NCBI GenBank assembly: GCA_033977485.1 | Contig: CM066995.1 | Coordinates: 53,472,162 to 53,536,161 of the forward strand | Direction: 5' to 3' | Origin: Hydrangea macrophylla | Lineage: Eukaryota > Streptophyta > Magnoliopsida > Cornales > Hydrangeaceae | Length of the DNA: 64,000 bases | Part shown: positions 11,401 through 23,318 of the stretch, in pieces | Layout of the letters: each line of letters begins with the position of its first letter | How positions within the stretch are numbered: position 1 is the stretch's first letter | Translations under genes and position numbers: made by a program | The notes under the pieces: model-generated | The model's input: only the letters and a program-made list of their open reading frames with translations | Told to the model about the DNA's origin: nothing | Databases searched by the model: none

Positions 11401-12712
11401 AGACAACATTGTATGCCAAGCAATATTACCTGTTTAGTCAACATTACAATTCAAAACGAAAATTGTGAAAGTTTAGTGACCTGATCTCTTTACCATTATC
11501 CTCATTTTTCAAGGCCCAAGTAATTACATGGTGGTCATGGAAAATCCTTGATTTTCACAGTTCACTTATCCAAAGTTTTTTACTTATTTATTTATTTATT
11601 TATTTATTATTATTATTTTATAAAAAAATAAAAAAAAAAAAACTTCCCTTGGTTCCTCCCTCCTTTTTTGTTTACAATATTGATGTATCTACAATTTGTA
11701 TAAATCAAGCGATAGCATACTATCTGCGTTAAACCATGATTTTAGTGATGGTATATATGGTAAACCACCCTAGGATTTCAAGTTATACTAGATTCTCTAG
11801 TGTCTTAACTTTTTATGAATATTTTTATGAAAATCTGTGTTATGTTGGTTAGATAAAGAGATGATCCGGACTCTTATGGACCTAATCTTTTTTTTTTTTT
11901 TTTCTTCTTCTTCGTCCCCTTTCAATCCTCAGTACCCTATTCAAAAAGCGAGTACCCTACAAAACAAAACGGTTCTTCCAAAAACCAACACAGACACCTG
12001 GCCTCCATCTACTAACCTTCATTACCCAGGGGAAAAAAAAATACAGTACAAAACAATCACCATGCAAAGAACTCGGAAGGTCAAAATTGAATTTTTTAGA
12101 TGATGCGACAAGATCATTCTAATATTCTTGAATTTGAGTGTTGATAAAATTAATTATTTTTCGCTACTGTTAATATCTGTTTTGAGTCGAAGAATTTAAT
12201 GTGAAAACCCTGACCAACACTATATTTCTTGTTCGCCACTTATTTAAGTCTTTGATTTTCCTTGGGTAAGTAAGTGACAGTTGTGTAAAAGATCATATGC
12301 ACATTGGTGCAGAGAGTGGCCACACACACCATACTAAAATGCACCCACCACTCAAAAAATACAAAAAGCAGAAACATTTGAACAAGCGGCAAATCGCAGG
12401 AGCCAACACCCACACCAGATCAAACCTAAAAATAGAACAAACCAAACCCAAGTAAAAGCCTAGAAATCAAAGTAAAAATTTTAAAATAACAAAACTCCCA
12501 AAAGCCTAAAAAGAGAATAGATGGATTGCAGGCTTTGCAGCAATGGGATTCATTTTCAGAAGAATTTTTTTTTTTTTTTTTTTTAAACATTAGTACTGTG
12601 TTGGTTGTAAACTCGAATGAAGAATTCAGAAAGTGGTGAACTTCTCATTTATAAATTGTCCTTCTCATAAAATTTCTGTTTAAAAAATGCTTTTCCAAGT
12701 TAACACCATTAG
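11401..12712. other. AT-rich intergenic DNA, nothing recognised
   Basis: Contains TTTA repeats (near 11,580-11,610) and a T tract followed by CTT repeats (11,888-11,915). No gene, TIR pair or LTR end was found. Confidence 0.6.
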
Positions 12713-12970
12713 GGTGTGTTTGTGTGCTGAAATAAAATGTTCAGTATTTATTTTATTTTCAGTGTGTAAAAACTTGAAAAAGTAGCAAAAAAAACCTACT
12801 GAAAACTTAAGTAAAAATAAATTCTACTGAAAAAAAATCACTAAACGCGTTCTATTTAAGTACTTGAAACATTATTTTTTGTACTGCAAATTCAGTACCT
12901 TTAATTTAAACTTTCATCTCTTAAAATCTAAATCCACTACTTAATTTTCAAGTTTATCCAAACTGAGTAT
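12713..12970. mobile_element. Diverged Tourist-like MITE, relative of 1433-1714
   Basis: Begins AGGGTGTGTTTGTGTG and shares with the copy at 1433-1714 the internal words TTCAGTATT, TACTGAAAA, TACTTGAAACA and ACTTAATTTTCA in the same order. The right end (TTTATCCAAACTGAG) is eroded, so the end point and TSD are uncertain. Confidence 0.65.
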
Positions 12971-14229
12971 AGTTCGTTTGACGCCGAAATGGGTCTTAGG
13001 GCTTTCGAGGTGGAATGTTCGACCTCACTCCATTCCACTTAACTGAATATAGCTTGTTGTGAAAAATGTTATGAGAGTGTCATTTTTGAAAAAGAAATAA
13101 AATTCAACCTTATTAAAAAGGCATTATTCTTTCCCCCTTTAGAAACAGAAGATGTACTTGAAAAATGGATCAGAAAAACATATTATAGCAGTAAACACTA
13201 CCTAGCACAATCATAGGCTGTCATTTGGACTTTTGTCAAAGCAACTGTTGCCATTTTATTTATGAAGAAATTGTTGTGTGATTCCACTATATTATGTATT
13301 CTGTAAATCTCACGTGGTATCACAGTAATAGAAAATTCACGGTATCTATCACACAGTGCGACCACCACATAAAATAATTCCTTTACTTTTTTTGGGGTGC
13401 TCTACAGAGGTTGGGGTTGCTTAGATCTTTGGATAAATTTTTTATTTTTTTATTTTTCGAGTGCCCCTACACGGTACACATCACAATAACAGAACCATTG
13501 AGCTGTTATCCTCCTTTCTGTAGTTTTTTTTTTTTTTTTTTTTTTTTTGAGTGTGGGAAGTGATTGGCTTTCCTTTTCTGTATTTTCAAACATGGCCTTA
13601 CTTGGAGAGACATAGAGATCTCATAAAGAGATATCAATACAATTTTGATTTTGACAAGCAAAATGAACATGGTTGCATACAAAACCCAATTAAAAACATT
13701 TAACACCCACTTTCTTTTGTTTCAGTATCTCTTATGTGGGGTTAGGATTGGCACAAACAAAGTTAGCTAAAATGACACAACTTTGTGAAAAATAATTTTA
13801 TTAACAAAAGGTAAGATTATACCTATCTCAAGGGTTTACTTTAGGGATTTGATGATGTCTAACTGATTAATATAATTTGAATTCCACTATGACTATTAAT
13901 CCAAGTCAGCTTCCCCATATACTTGCTGGCCACGTGTCGTGCGTGTAATACGACGAATTACATTTCATATATATATATTTTTTTTAAAGGAAAGATAAAT
14001 TACATTTCTAATATGCACAAAGGTTGACATTGTTGCATAAACTTGTAGTTCATCCGTCTCTGATAATTGGGGTTTTAGGGGACCATTTAAAAATGAAGTC
14101 CCTAACCAAAGTCAGCTCGTTATCCATGGAGATTTGGGGGCAGCGCCTATAAGTAAATTTATTTATTTATTGATTTTTATTTTTTAATGTCTGTTTAAAC
14201 ATATTTGTGGTTATGTTTTCGATATCCTA
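12971..14229. other. AT-rich intergenic DNA, nothing recognised
   Basis: Contains a T tract at 13,526-13,549. No coding segment with domain similarity and no repeat boundaries were seen. Confidence 0.6.
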
Positions 14230-14777
14230 TAGGGTGTAACTCGGGCGGGCCAGCCCGTGCCCAGCTCGAGACGGGCCTGAAAATTACTGGGCTTGAGCCC
14301 ATGGTAATTTTACCATGGACGGGTTAGGGCAAAAAAATGTAAACCCGAATTCAATTCAAGCCGGACTTGGGCAGAATTTTGCTAACCTATGGAACCCCAG
14401 TCCGAATTCTATTTTTAAGTATTATTTTTTATTAGATTATAGTATTGTTTTAGTGACAAGAATACACTATTAGATACGAAGTATTATTCAAGCTCTAAAT
14501 TAATAGATGAATGATTTTTCCTAAATCTAAAAAAAATAAAAAAAAAATAAAATAGATTTGATACTCTACATATTGTTGTTTACATACTAAAAATTGGTTT
14601 AAAAAAAAAAATTTGCAATTCGGACTTGGACTCGGGTTTTAATACTAAATCACAAATTGGGCTAGGGTTGAAAAGTTCAGGTTTATGTCGGGCTCGGGCT
14701 TGGACAGACTGCTTGAATTTGGGCTCGGACCTGGGCAGAGCCAAAATCCCATGAGTCCCGCTTGAGTTGCACCCCTA
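14230..14777. mobile_element. hAT-type MITE, 8-bp TSD
   Basis: Begins TAGGGTGTAACTCGGGC and ends GAGTTGCACCCCTA (imperfect TIRs), with GGGC-rich words repeated inside both arms. Flanks ATATCCTA (14222-14229) and ATATTCTA (14778-14785) match at 7 of 8. No coding capacity in 548 bp. Confidence 0.8.
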
Positions 14778-16019
14778 ATATTCTATGAATTTTTTGGACA
14801 TTTTATGAGAGAGGCTTAGTGCTTGTAATCTTCGTGGCATATTATAAATTGTTATCATCCTCTCCCTACTAAATCCCTTTTGATTCCACATATATATATA
14901 TATATATATATATTTCCATATGGATTGGCTTGAATTCAATTGCATCAATATATTACATATGATAATTTTATTTTAGGCCCTCCACTATATTTTTCGGGAC
15001 CCTTCGTAGAAAAAAAATGAACTAAATTTTAGGGCTCTAGGCGGCCGCCTACCCTTGATTTTGGTGCACGTGGTATGTATTTCATGTATAAAAAAAAACA
15101 TTGACACTCGTTGAAACACTAAAACAACTGGCTTGATTTGATTTATTACATTTTAATAAACCTACTAGATGTTAGAATATAGACACAAAAAGTGGTGAAA
15201 GTTATCACTATTATTTGTTAAATTTGTTTTTGGATTTTGTAGAAATTAATTCTTTATCTAACACAAACTAGAACTTCATTGATGAAACATTTTGTGTTGG
15301 GTAATTTAATAAATTAATTTGTTTAACCTTATGATGACAAACCACATGCGTTAGGAGTTTAACTTCACAAAACGGTGCTCCACGTGTGAAAATGATGTTA
15401 ATTGTATTATGAGTTTTTTTCTAGAAAATTTCCCCTTCCTCAACTTTTATGGTAAAAACTCATGCAAAATACTTTAGAAGTAAAAGATCCTTCATTTAAG
15501 GTTTTAGGATTGTTTCGTGACTAACCCTTTGACTAGTTAAATAAGGTAATAAAACATATCATTAAAAACACTCTTTTAATTTGATAATCTAAATGGAGTT
15601 TATTATCAATATAAAGACTCTTACATATATATATATATATATACACACACATACGCATAACCACTTTCTTCTCCATAATATTCTTATCTATATGATATAT
15701 ACACACACAAATGTTTATATATACATATAGTAATACATAGAGAGATGTAAGTGCAATCGAGACTTAGAACTTGAAAGCCCAATCACTGGTAGCAAATTTT
15801 CGGTCATTTTCGAAGCATATAGAGGTATGTTTAATTGTTTTATTTGTTTAGCCTTCTATCTTTTTTCGGATTTTCAGTGTGTTTCTTTTTGTAGCGCATA
15901 TATGCATATAATACACCCACACACATAGAGACGTGTTCTATTGCTTTTTCTTTGTTGAGGTTTTTTTTTTTTTTTTTTTTTTTTTTACCACTTTTGATCA
16001 ATTTTTCAAATTTCTCAAG
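14778..16019. other. AT-rich intergenic DNA, nothing firmly recognised
   Basis: Contains AT microsatellites (about 14,890-14,911 and 15,626-15,642) and a T tract (15,961-15,986). A TGTTAG at about 15,171 resembles a copia LTR start, but no matching end or TSD was found. Confidence 0.5.
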
Positions 16020-16520
16020 GTAAATAGATTGTTATTTTTCGCAAAACGTAGTTTATGAAATTTCTCAAATAGTTTTTTGGAAAAACAAATTTATACCCAC
16101 AGCATTTTGCACACTTTGGGAAATTTCTCAAGCAGTTTTCTAAAAAGTTTACCATTTTGAACATTTGTGAAGTTTCTCAAACAATTTTCTAAAAAACACA
16201 ACCATTTTTATTACCTTGTGAAAATTTTCAAATAGTTTTTATTTATTTATTTATTTTTTGGGAAAAATCAATACTCTGAACATTTTGTGAAATTCCTCAG
16301 GCACTTTTCAATGGAAATCAACAATTTGAACACATTGTGAATTTTCTCAAATAGTTTTCTAGAAAAATTGTGCATTTTGAATACTTTGTGAAGTTTCTCA
16401 AACATTTTATTTTTCTGGAAAATCAACATTTTGAAATTTTGTGAAATTTCCAAACCTCAAAATTTTGGATGCTTGGAGAATTTTCTCAAATAGTTGTATG
16501 GAAAATTACTAGTATTTTTA
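16020..16520. repeat. Degenerate tandem repeat, period roughly 60-70 bp
   Basis: The phrase TTGTGAAATTTCTCAAATAG followed by TTTTCTAGAAAAA and CATTTTGAACA recurs seven or eight times with many substitutions and small indels. No protein similarity is apparent. The array stops about 150 bp before the LTR at 16,669. Confidence 0.7.
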
Positions 16521-17934
16521 AACACTTTGTTTCATTAACAATGTTTATATTGACACTTAACTATTTTTCTTTACAATGAATTTGAAATAAGGATTGAGGG
16601 TAACAAATTTGAAAAATGAGAAAAATTAAGTAAAAAGTCTTTATTTTGGCATTAAATGTATGATAAATTGTCACGTCCCGACGTTGCATAAATAGGGCAA
16701 ATAATTTAATTTCTTTTATGACATTTAATTTCCTTTATGAATCCATAGGTCACGATAGTTTGAAAGATCGATTCTATCCTAAACGTCAAACAGTATAATA
16801 AGTTATATCAGAGTAAGAGCAATCAAGACATATCAAATTTTTCAAACATAATAATTATTACATCACGTAAGAATCTTAAGACACAACCCGCCTTGCAAAA
16901 ACATATAAATGTCTACTATATCAATCCTTATTATAAGTTCAGTTCATACTTTAAAAGTAGAATTAAAACATTTCTCTCCATGAGTAGTTGTTTTCAATTG
17001 GTATAGTCATGTTGTCCATCTTGATCATAACCTGAAAAGCCTAGACATTAATGCCCAGGGTACATCAACGCCGTCAATTTCGAGAAGATGGTGAGTATTA
17101 AAAACATATACTTGTAATATAAAATATATTTTCTTACCATTTTCGTTTCACAGGTTTATTATTCAACATATTAGAAATACATGAGTGAAATCGTATTTAA
17201 ACAGAAACAAAAGGATAACATAATAATATTCACTTAATATAATATGTGACCGTGCATGAAACAATGCAGCCCACTCATCTCACTGACTCGTTTACCACGA
17301 CTACAAAACCTAACACAATCGGTTCCCTTGAACCACCGGCCCACGGCCGTTAGGTTTAGAATGTCTGTCGGTATGTCTACCGTATTCGAGTCGGTCTGGA
17401 TGTACCTAGATATTCAAGGTTATAATAATATGATCGGTCTACCGTATCCGAGTCGGCCTGGACACGATCGGACTGGCCTGCCGTATCTGAGTCAACCTGG
17501 GATCAATCCCTCTTAATTAACCTGCCATATCCGAATAACCTAGGATAATTAAGGCTATAACACATCGCTAATTGACCTGCTGTATCCGAGCCGACCTGGA
17601 CTTAATCCTTCCTAATTAACCTTCCATATCCGAATCGACCTGGGATAATTGAGGTCGCAACTCACATAACACATTTTCTCGACTCTTTTCAACTCACCAT
17701 CACGTACCATGCATGTTAACTCGACTCAAACATGTATGTCACATGACTTATGCGGCAATGCATAATCATGGGAAAGTAACAACAACGAGCGTACAAGAAT
17801 TCAAGTCCTTTTTAACTTAATCATTTTAAGCAGATTCTGAAATATCATATTTCCCAAATAATGCCTTAAAAAACTTTAAAACTTCTTCTAAACAGTTCTT
17901 TATACAAAATAGGCAGAAACTAGAAAAATGCCAA

Positions 17935-18070
17935 GTCGCACGAGTAGGTCGCTCGTGCGAGACACGTGTTTTTCGATTTTCCTTTAAAATTTTCAGAACT
18001 GTCAGAATCACACAAGTCGCGTGAGCAGGTCGCTTGGGCGAGTCGCATGAGCGTGGGTTGCTCGCGTGAG
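17935..18070. repeat. CG-centred inverted-repeat cluster (GTCGCACGAG / CTCGTGCGAG type) in LTR
   Basis: A compact cluster of related words: AGTCGCACGAG, GTCGCTCGTGCGAG, AGTCGCGTGAGCAG, GTCGCTTGGGCGAG, GTCGCATGAGCG and CTCGCGTGAG. Several are imperfect palindromes centred on CG. The cluster occupies the position held by four CCAATCGATTGG-type sites in the related LTR at 41286-44084. Confidence 0.85.
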
Positions 18071-18580
18071 AAAGTGCAGAGGCTTCATCTTCTTCATTTT
18101 CTCCCCTGTTTCAGTTTTAAGGCCTGTTTTTGACCCATTTTGCAATCCGATTGCAAACATGCCTTATAATATATGATTCTCTTCATTTATCCGCAAGGAT
18201 TACGAATCTACGACCGGATTAACGCGAATCGAACCGTAGCTCTCGGAGTTTACAAAAAACTGAGAGGTGATGAAACGTTATTTCTAATATACTTTCTAGT
18301 ATGAATGAATTAAGATCTAACACTTTAACCATGGCTTCTATGGATTGTAATCTTTCATAATTATCTTACAAAATGAATTTTGGTTAAGTTTTGAAAATCA
18401 TCATTTTTCAAGCTTCAAGCTTCAATAACAAATCAACAATGACAACTACCAATTAAACTAATAAGAATAGCAACTAAAGCATAATTTACATTCTAAGTGA
18501 GTTCATAATACTCACTGTGATTGTATTTGAAGAAATTGTTGAGAAAGAAATCCAACTTTGAGCTTGAGGCTATGGAGTTG

Positions 18581-18582
<2 letters not shown>

Positions 18583-18622
<40 letters not shown>
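18583..18622. repeat. (CT)20 microsatellite
   Basis: Uninterrupted CT dinucleotides inside the old LTR. Confidence 0.97.
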
Positions 18623-18628
<6 letters not shown>

Positions 18629-19330
18629 TGTTTGCAAAAATGTGCAGATTGTGTGTGAGTGTTAAGAGTATAGAGCAAAAATTCTACTTGGAGCCCAAGT
18701 ACATTGAGCTTCACTCAATAATTACCATTGTTTTATTTTCCTAAATACACAATATACATATACACATAATTACAACATACATATTTGTATATAATCAGCT
18801 GTAAAAGGATTATAGGGGTGGTTTAGCTAGCTAGGGGCCAAGCTTGGTTGCTTGGCAAAATGACTTATGGCCTAAGATTAACACACACACTAGGTGCACT
18901 CCCACACAAACCCCAACACTATTATTGTTTGGCTTAAATGATTTTAAAGCATATGTCACATACAAATTTGACAGAGATTCCCAATCTGTGGAATCCAAAC
19001 ACGGCACAGACAGTTTCGTTCATAACTGGTATTTTCGTGACACGGTAATCACCACAAAAATATAGAAAAATATTTTAACGTAAAGAAAAATTTTCCGGTT
19101 GTATAAAAATATAGTTTGAATGAAATTAAATATTTTCACCATCTTAAAAATACAGTTTCCAAAACCATCACAGGTATTCCTGAATTAATAAAACTTATAG
19201 TTTGACCCCAAATAAAAAATTTCTATTAAATCAAACAAGTAATAGGAATATAATATTGAAATTACATTTAGGAAATAAATAAAATACAAGTTGCCATTCA
19301 TTTTTTATTATTGCATTTAATTAAGAGGTA

Positions 19331-19778
19331 TTTAAGGGATATGTTTCTTAATATCCCCTTTTAATATTGGGTAAATTGGACCAAAAAAAAAGAAAGGGAA
19401 AGTGATTATGTTTTGGATAGGGGCCTCCGGCCAAATAAATGCCAAATTTTGGACTTATAACCAAAGAACCCTAATTTTTCGATCTTCTGAATCTTTATAT
19501 ATAAATTTTCAAGGAATTGGATATCCTACGAAAATTGGTGGGACTTTTGCCCAGATCTTCGTGTCGGATGAATTGTGACCTCATATAATAGTGCCAGTAA
19601 CATCTTTAAATGGAAATTGGTGGGACTTTTACCCAGGTCATCATATCAGATGAATTGCGACAATTACTTTGCACAATACTTTCTTATGGGTAAACGGGTC
19701 CAAGTATCCTATAAAGAGACTCCCGAGAGCCAAAAGTATTAAAGAAACGGCCATAGGAATGGGCACATCATGACATCG
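19331..19778. other. Intergenic DNA left of the large gypsy insertion
   Basis: AT-rich, nothing recognised apart from a repeated phrase ATTGGTGGGACTTTTGCCCAG / ACCCAG at about 19,533 and 19,615. It ends at the TSD TGAGA (19779-19783). Confidence 0.6.
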
Positions 19779-20446
19779 TGAGATGTCATGCCTCGGAGCA
19801 GCAAAAATAGAGAAAATAAATTTCCTTTCTGGGTCCATAGGGAATGACAAGTGAAAGTCACTAATTATCCACACCACACAGTACTAGTCCACAAGATAAA
19901 CAGAAACAACAAGAACATGAAACAACTGAATAATAATAACAGTATAATGATTACAAACATCAGAGTGTGGTCCATAGGATCACAACAGGTCTGGAGACAA
20001 CATATGCCCAAGTACACGTCAACCTAAACAAGTTCAACAGAAATATAAATCTTCGGTCTTCAGGTGGCATAAGGATAATCATCAGTGTAACCTCCTTCTC
20101 CAGCGTAACCGGCATTAGTGGGACCACTCTCTGCATAATCCCCGTCAGGGTAGTAGCCGTCATCATAAGCTCCATATCTACAGTAAAAGGGACAGGGTAA
20201 TCTGGATAGGGAATGTCCAGGCAATAACGGCCATTAGCTTACTGAGAGCTAAGTGAAAGAAACTCACAGGGTATCAATGATATAACGTATAACAAGTTAT
20301 TGAAGTGTCTAAGATATAGTTCTACTAAATAATATCTCCTCTATATTCCAACGTCGTAACTCAATCCTTATCGTCTTGTTATCCTGAGACCGATAATCAA
20401 CATACTATTTATAAAAAGAATAGACTCAATCGTTTCACATATGTAG

Positions 20447-21916
20447 TGTCAGCCTTGAATTTATTTAAGGCATTATTTGTGTTTGTTTTGATTATGACAA
20501 ATCCAGTGATAATTGCATGTTCTTAATGATTCTATTCCATGAATTATTAAGTCATTTTCATTGTGCTAATCTCTCGATAGAGATCTTAAATGTTCTAACT
20601 TTGTTTGAGTTCATGAGATATCATATGGTGATGCCCAAAAGTGATGGAGCTGAACAAGGATCAAGCTTGAAGACTTGAAGGTCTTTTTATCCTTGGTTGA
20701 AGACTAGGATTTATTTGTAAGCTTTTTGATCAATCACTCATAAGGGCTCAAGTAACTTTAATTAGACTTTAGGATCCTTTCTCTTACACATTAAAATACT
20801 TTCAAGGACCTAAACATACTTAGACCACTCAATTAAATTCAGTTCACAAAAGTTTCAAGGGCCTAAAACAAAAACCTTTGCGCAGATGGGTCTTCTTTAA
20901 AGATAAACTTGATCTAATTGGTAAGGAACTAGATGTTTAGTTTTATATGGTTGGACAGATATGTGTATCTAGTTTTTGAATCTTCAAACAGATCGCAAAA
21001 ACGAATTTTGTAGAGGGAGTGATAGCCGATTTAGTGAAGAGGTATCAGTCTGCCAAAAACTAGCAGAAAACCAGTCGACTGATATTTGAAGGGTCCAGTC
21101 GACTGAAGGTAATGTTTAGTCAACTGGAGCACTATTTCGTTAATTGGAATTGTCACATAATGTCTCTTCTCTGTTATAAACTTTCCAGTCAACCGAACCT
21201 TCGATCCAGTCGACTGAAACGCGCAGAATGCACTAATGGCTAGTTTTCTAAACTCTCCAAAAAGTATTTTTACTCCCCCCAACCATTCCCAACGGCTATA
21301 AACTTTCAAAAGCTATATATAGGGATGTTTTTAAGGGTTATAAACAAGAGAAAAATCAATGAAAATCATTCAAACAACTTGTTTTAATCATCATTCACAA
21401 TTGAGCCGTAGTTTGAGTGAAAAATCAATTTGCTCTAGATTTTACTTGTAATTCTTGAGAGAGTAAATTGTAGTGAGCTTTCATTTGTATTATCTACTCA
21501 CTAAGGAGTTATTGTGTGAGCTTTAATTGTAATATCCACTCTAGAGAGAGAGAGAGCTCAATTTGTACCCAAATTATTCATTTGTAAAGAGTGAGGGTTA
21601 GTAACCCTTGTATGCAAAGAAGAGGTGTTCTTCTTTGGGAGAGATTGAAGACTCTTGTAACGGTTTGATCTACACCCATGAAGTAGGTCGGATTAAAGGA
21701 ATCCTCAAGAGGTGTTCTTGAGGGGTGGATGTAGGCCGCGGTGTGCGGATTGCCGAACCACTTGAAACCTCGATTTGCAAGTGTCTCTTCCCTTCTCTCT
21801 TTACATTATTGTTTGTGATTGTGTTTAATTTGTAATTAATTTTTAAAACGGTTTATTTTCCGCTAAAATCTTATTCACCCCCCCCCCCCCTCTAAGGTTT
21901 CCATTTTGGGCCAACA
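20447..21916 (+). mobile_element. Solo LTR (copia-like), 1,470 bp
   Basis: Starts TGTCAGCC and ends GGGCCAACA, with flanks TGTAG (20442-20446) and TATAG (21917-21921), a 5-bp TSD with one mismatch; the sequence on either side is continuous in the other copy of the host LTR. A TATATATAGGG box at about 21,312 and a run of ten C near the end are read on the + strand, which sets the orientation. No internal domain, PBS or second LTR is present, so it is a recombination product. Family assignment is a guess. Confidence 0.88.
21070..21220. repeat. CAGTCGACTG palindrome cluster in solo LTR
   Basis: CCAGTCGACTG occurs at 21071, 21095 and 21206, with degenerate copies (TTAGTCAACTGG near 21,116; CCAGTCAACCG near 21,185). 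CAGTCGACTG is a perfect 10-bp palindrome. The cluster lies about 100-240 bp upstream of the putative TATA box. Confidence 0.9.
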
Positions 21917-21959
21917 TATAGACATACCATCATTTTGCCCATTGCTCGTTAAGGATATA

Positions 21960-23318
21960 TGATCTTGTCAGAATCAAGATATAAAAGTATTCTTTACTTT
22001 TCAAAGGATTTGCAGTGTGGAAGTAAAGGTCGAACCCACAGAGATTGATTACTACAGCGATTTAATTTTAGAACCTAAGTCTAGTTAATTAGGGAAAACA
22101 GATTTGATTTTGAATTTAATTAAACTACTAACAATAAATAAATCTAAACTAGGAAAGCAATTAAAAGTGTTTTTTAAATAATATTTAAAGGAACCTAGGA
22201 TTGCAAATCCACCACTAGATTCATAATAGGAATATTCATGAATTACTTTAACTTATTACGTTGGATGAATATGGGGAATTGTAGCTACAAGCCCAATTCC
22301 TCCGACAAGAAGATAATCATGGTTCAAGCACCAACATAATCCATCTGCGGATAGCACGAATTATCTCACACTAAACTAGGGTTGTGATCTAATCCGTCTA
22401 ACCTAGGCATGGACTATTCGGATACTTGATAGCACGAATCAATAAAGCACCATCACATGTAAACAATCTAAACAAGCACAGCAAGAATAGATCGTTGAGC
22501 ACATCACAGTCAAAATAGATCTAAGACAAGAATAAATTCCAAAAGCAATGATTTAATCAATGTAAGTACGATTTATTAATAAAAATCCTCTCAACATGTG
22601 ACTGTCATCCATACATAATAGACTAAAACAAAAGCATAAATAAAACCCTATTACTCATCTAGGGCTTCATTGAAACCCTAGATCAATGATCTAAGCTGCC
22701 ATAGAAGTGATAGATAGCAAGAGGTTGATGGAGGAGGCCATGGAAACCCTTGGTCTTCTTCTTCTTCTCCTTGCTTCCATCCCTTCAATGGCTGGAAGTA
22801 TGGTTGTAGAATGTGTGTATATTAATTGCCAACCCTCTAATTAAAGTAAAATAGAGTCTAAATAGATTTACAACATGTTTTGGAAGCCTTTACAACTCGA
22901 AACGGACTGAAACTGATGTAATTTACAGTCTGGACGTCGTTTAGCAGTCTCATTTGCACAGGAGTCTTCAGTATACTGAAATACGCAACTTTGGTTTTTG
23001 GGCATATCGCGCGAGCGGGTCGCGCAAGCGCGACATTTGGCTTTCGCGCGCGCGGATCGCGCGAGCGATTCTGGGGTTCTCGCGCGAGCGGATCGCGCGA
23101 GCGATTTCTCGATTCTCGCGGGCGCGGGTCGCGCGCGCGACTTGGTTTTTTCAGCTTCTTCAACTATGCTTTTTCACCCTGTTTAGCCTGGTTTAGCTGA
23201 TTTCTTCCAAAACCTGTCAGAAACTAGAAAACGAAGTAAAAATATACAAAAACAGAATAAAAAGGTACTAACAAATGCTCATTAAGGCGTATAAATAGGA
23301 TTAGTTCTCTCCCGATCA
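21960..23318 (-). repeat. 3' LTR of the TR-GAG element (1,359 bp)
   Basis: Bounded by TGATCTTG and CCCGATCA. On the minus strand it is preceded by GGTTTGGGGGTG (23319-23330), the polypurine tract. It contains a GC-rich palindrome cluster (23007-23140) in otherwise AT-rich DNA. Confidence 0.93.
23007..23140. repeat. TCGCGCGA palindrome cluster in LTR
   Basis: About ten words of the type TCGCGCGAGCG, CTCGCGCGAG, TCGCGCGCGCG in 134 bp. The other LTR (30081-30201) has the same cluster minus a 13-bp unit, so the array length changes by slippage or unequal exchange. On the element strand it lies about 180-310 bp from the LTR start, i.e. in U3. Confidence 0.93.

Larger units (their letters stand above)
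16669..19330 (-). mobile_element. Old LTR (solo or truncated), same family as 41286-44084
   Basis: Read on the minus strand it ends in CGTCGGGACGTGACA (16669 side). It aligns by eye along its length with the solo LTR at 41286-44084: shared segments include the TTTGGGGTCAAACT stretch, the block TAATCCTTGCGGA, a block ending AAATGGGTCAAAAA, and the TACATTCTAAGTGAG region. The far end near 19,330 is eroded and no TSD was identified. It carries a palindrome cluster at 17,935-18,070 where its relative has a different one. CT microsatellite at 18,583-18,622. Confidence 0.75.

Noticed and set aside
15171..16600. Possible copia LTR starting TGTTAGAATATAG
   Set aside because: No matching TAACA end with a TSD could be found, and no internal domains follow.
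22858..23163. Open frames of alternating Arg/Ala/Ser across the GC-rich cluster in the LTR
   Set aside because: They are translations of the TCGCGCGAGCG repeat in all frames on both strands; no codon-level signal.
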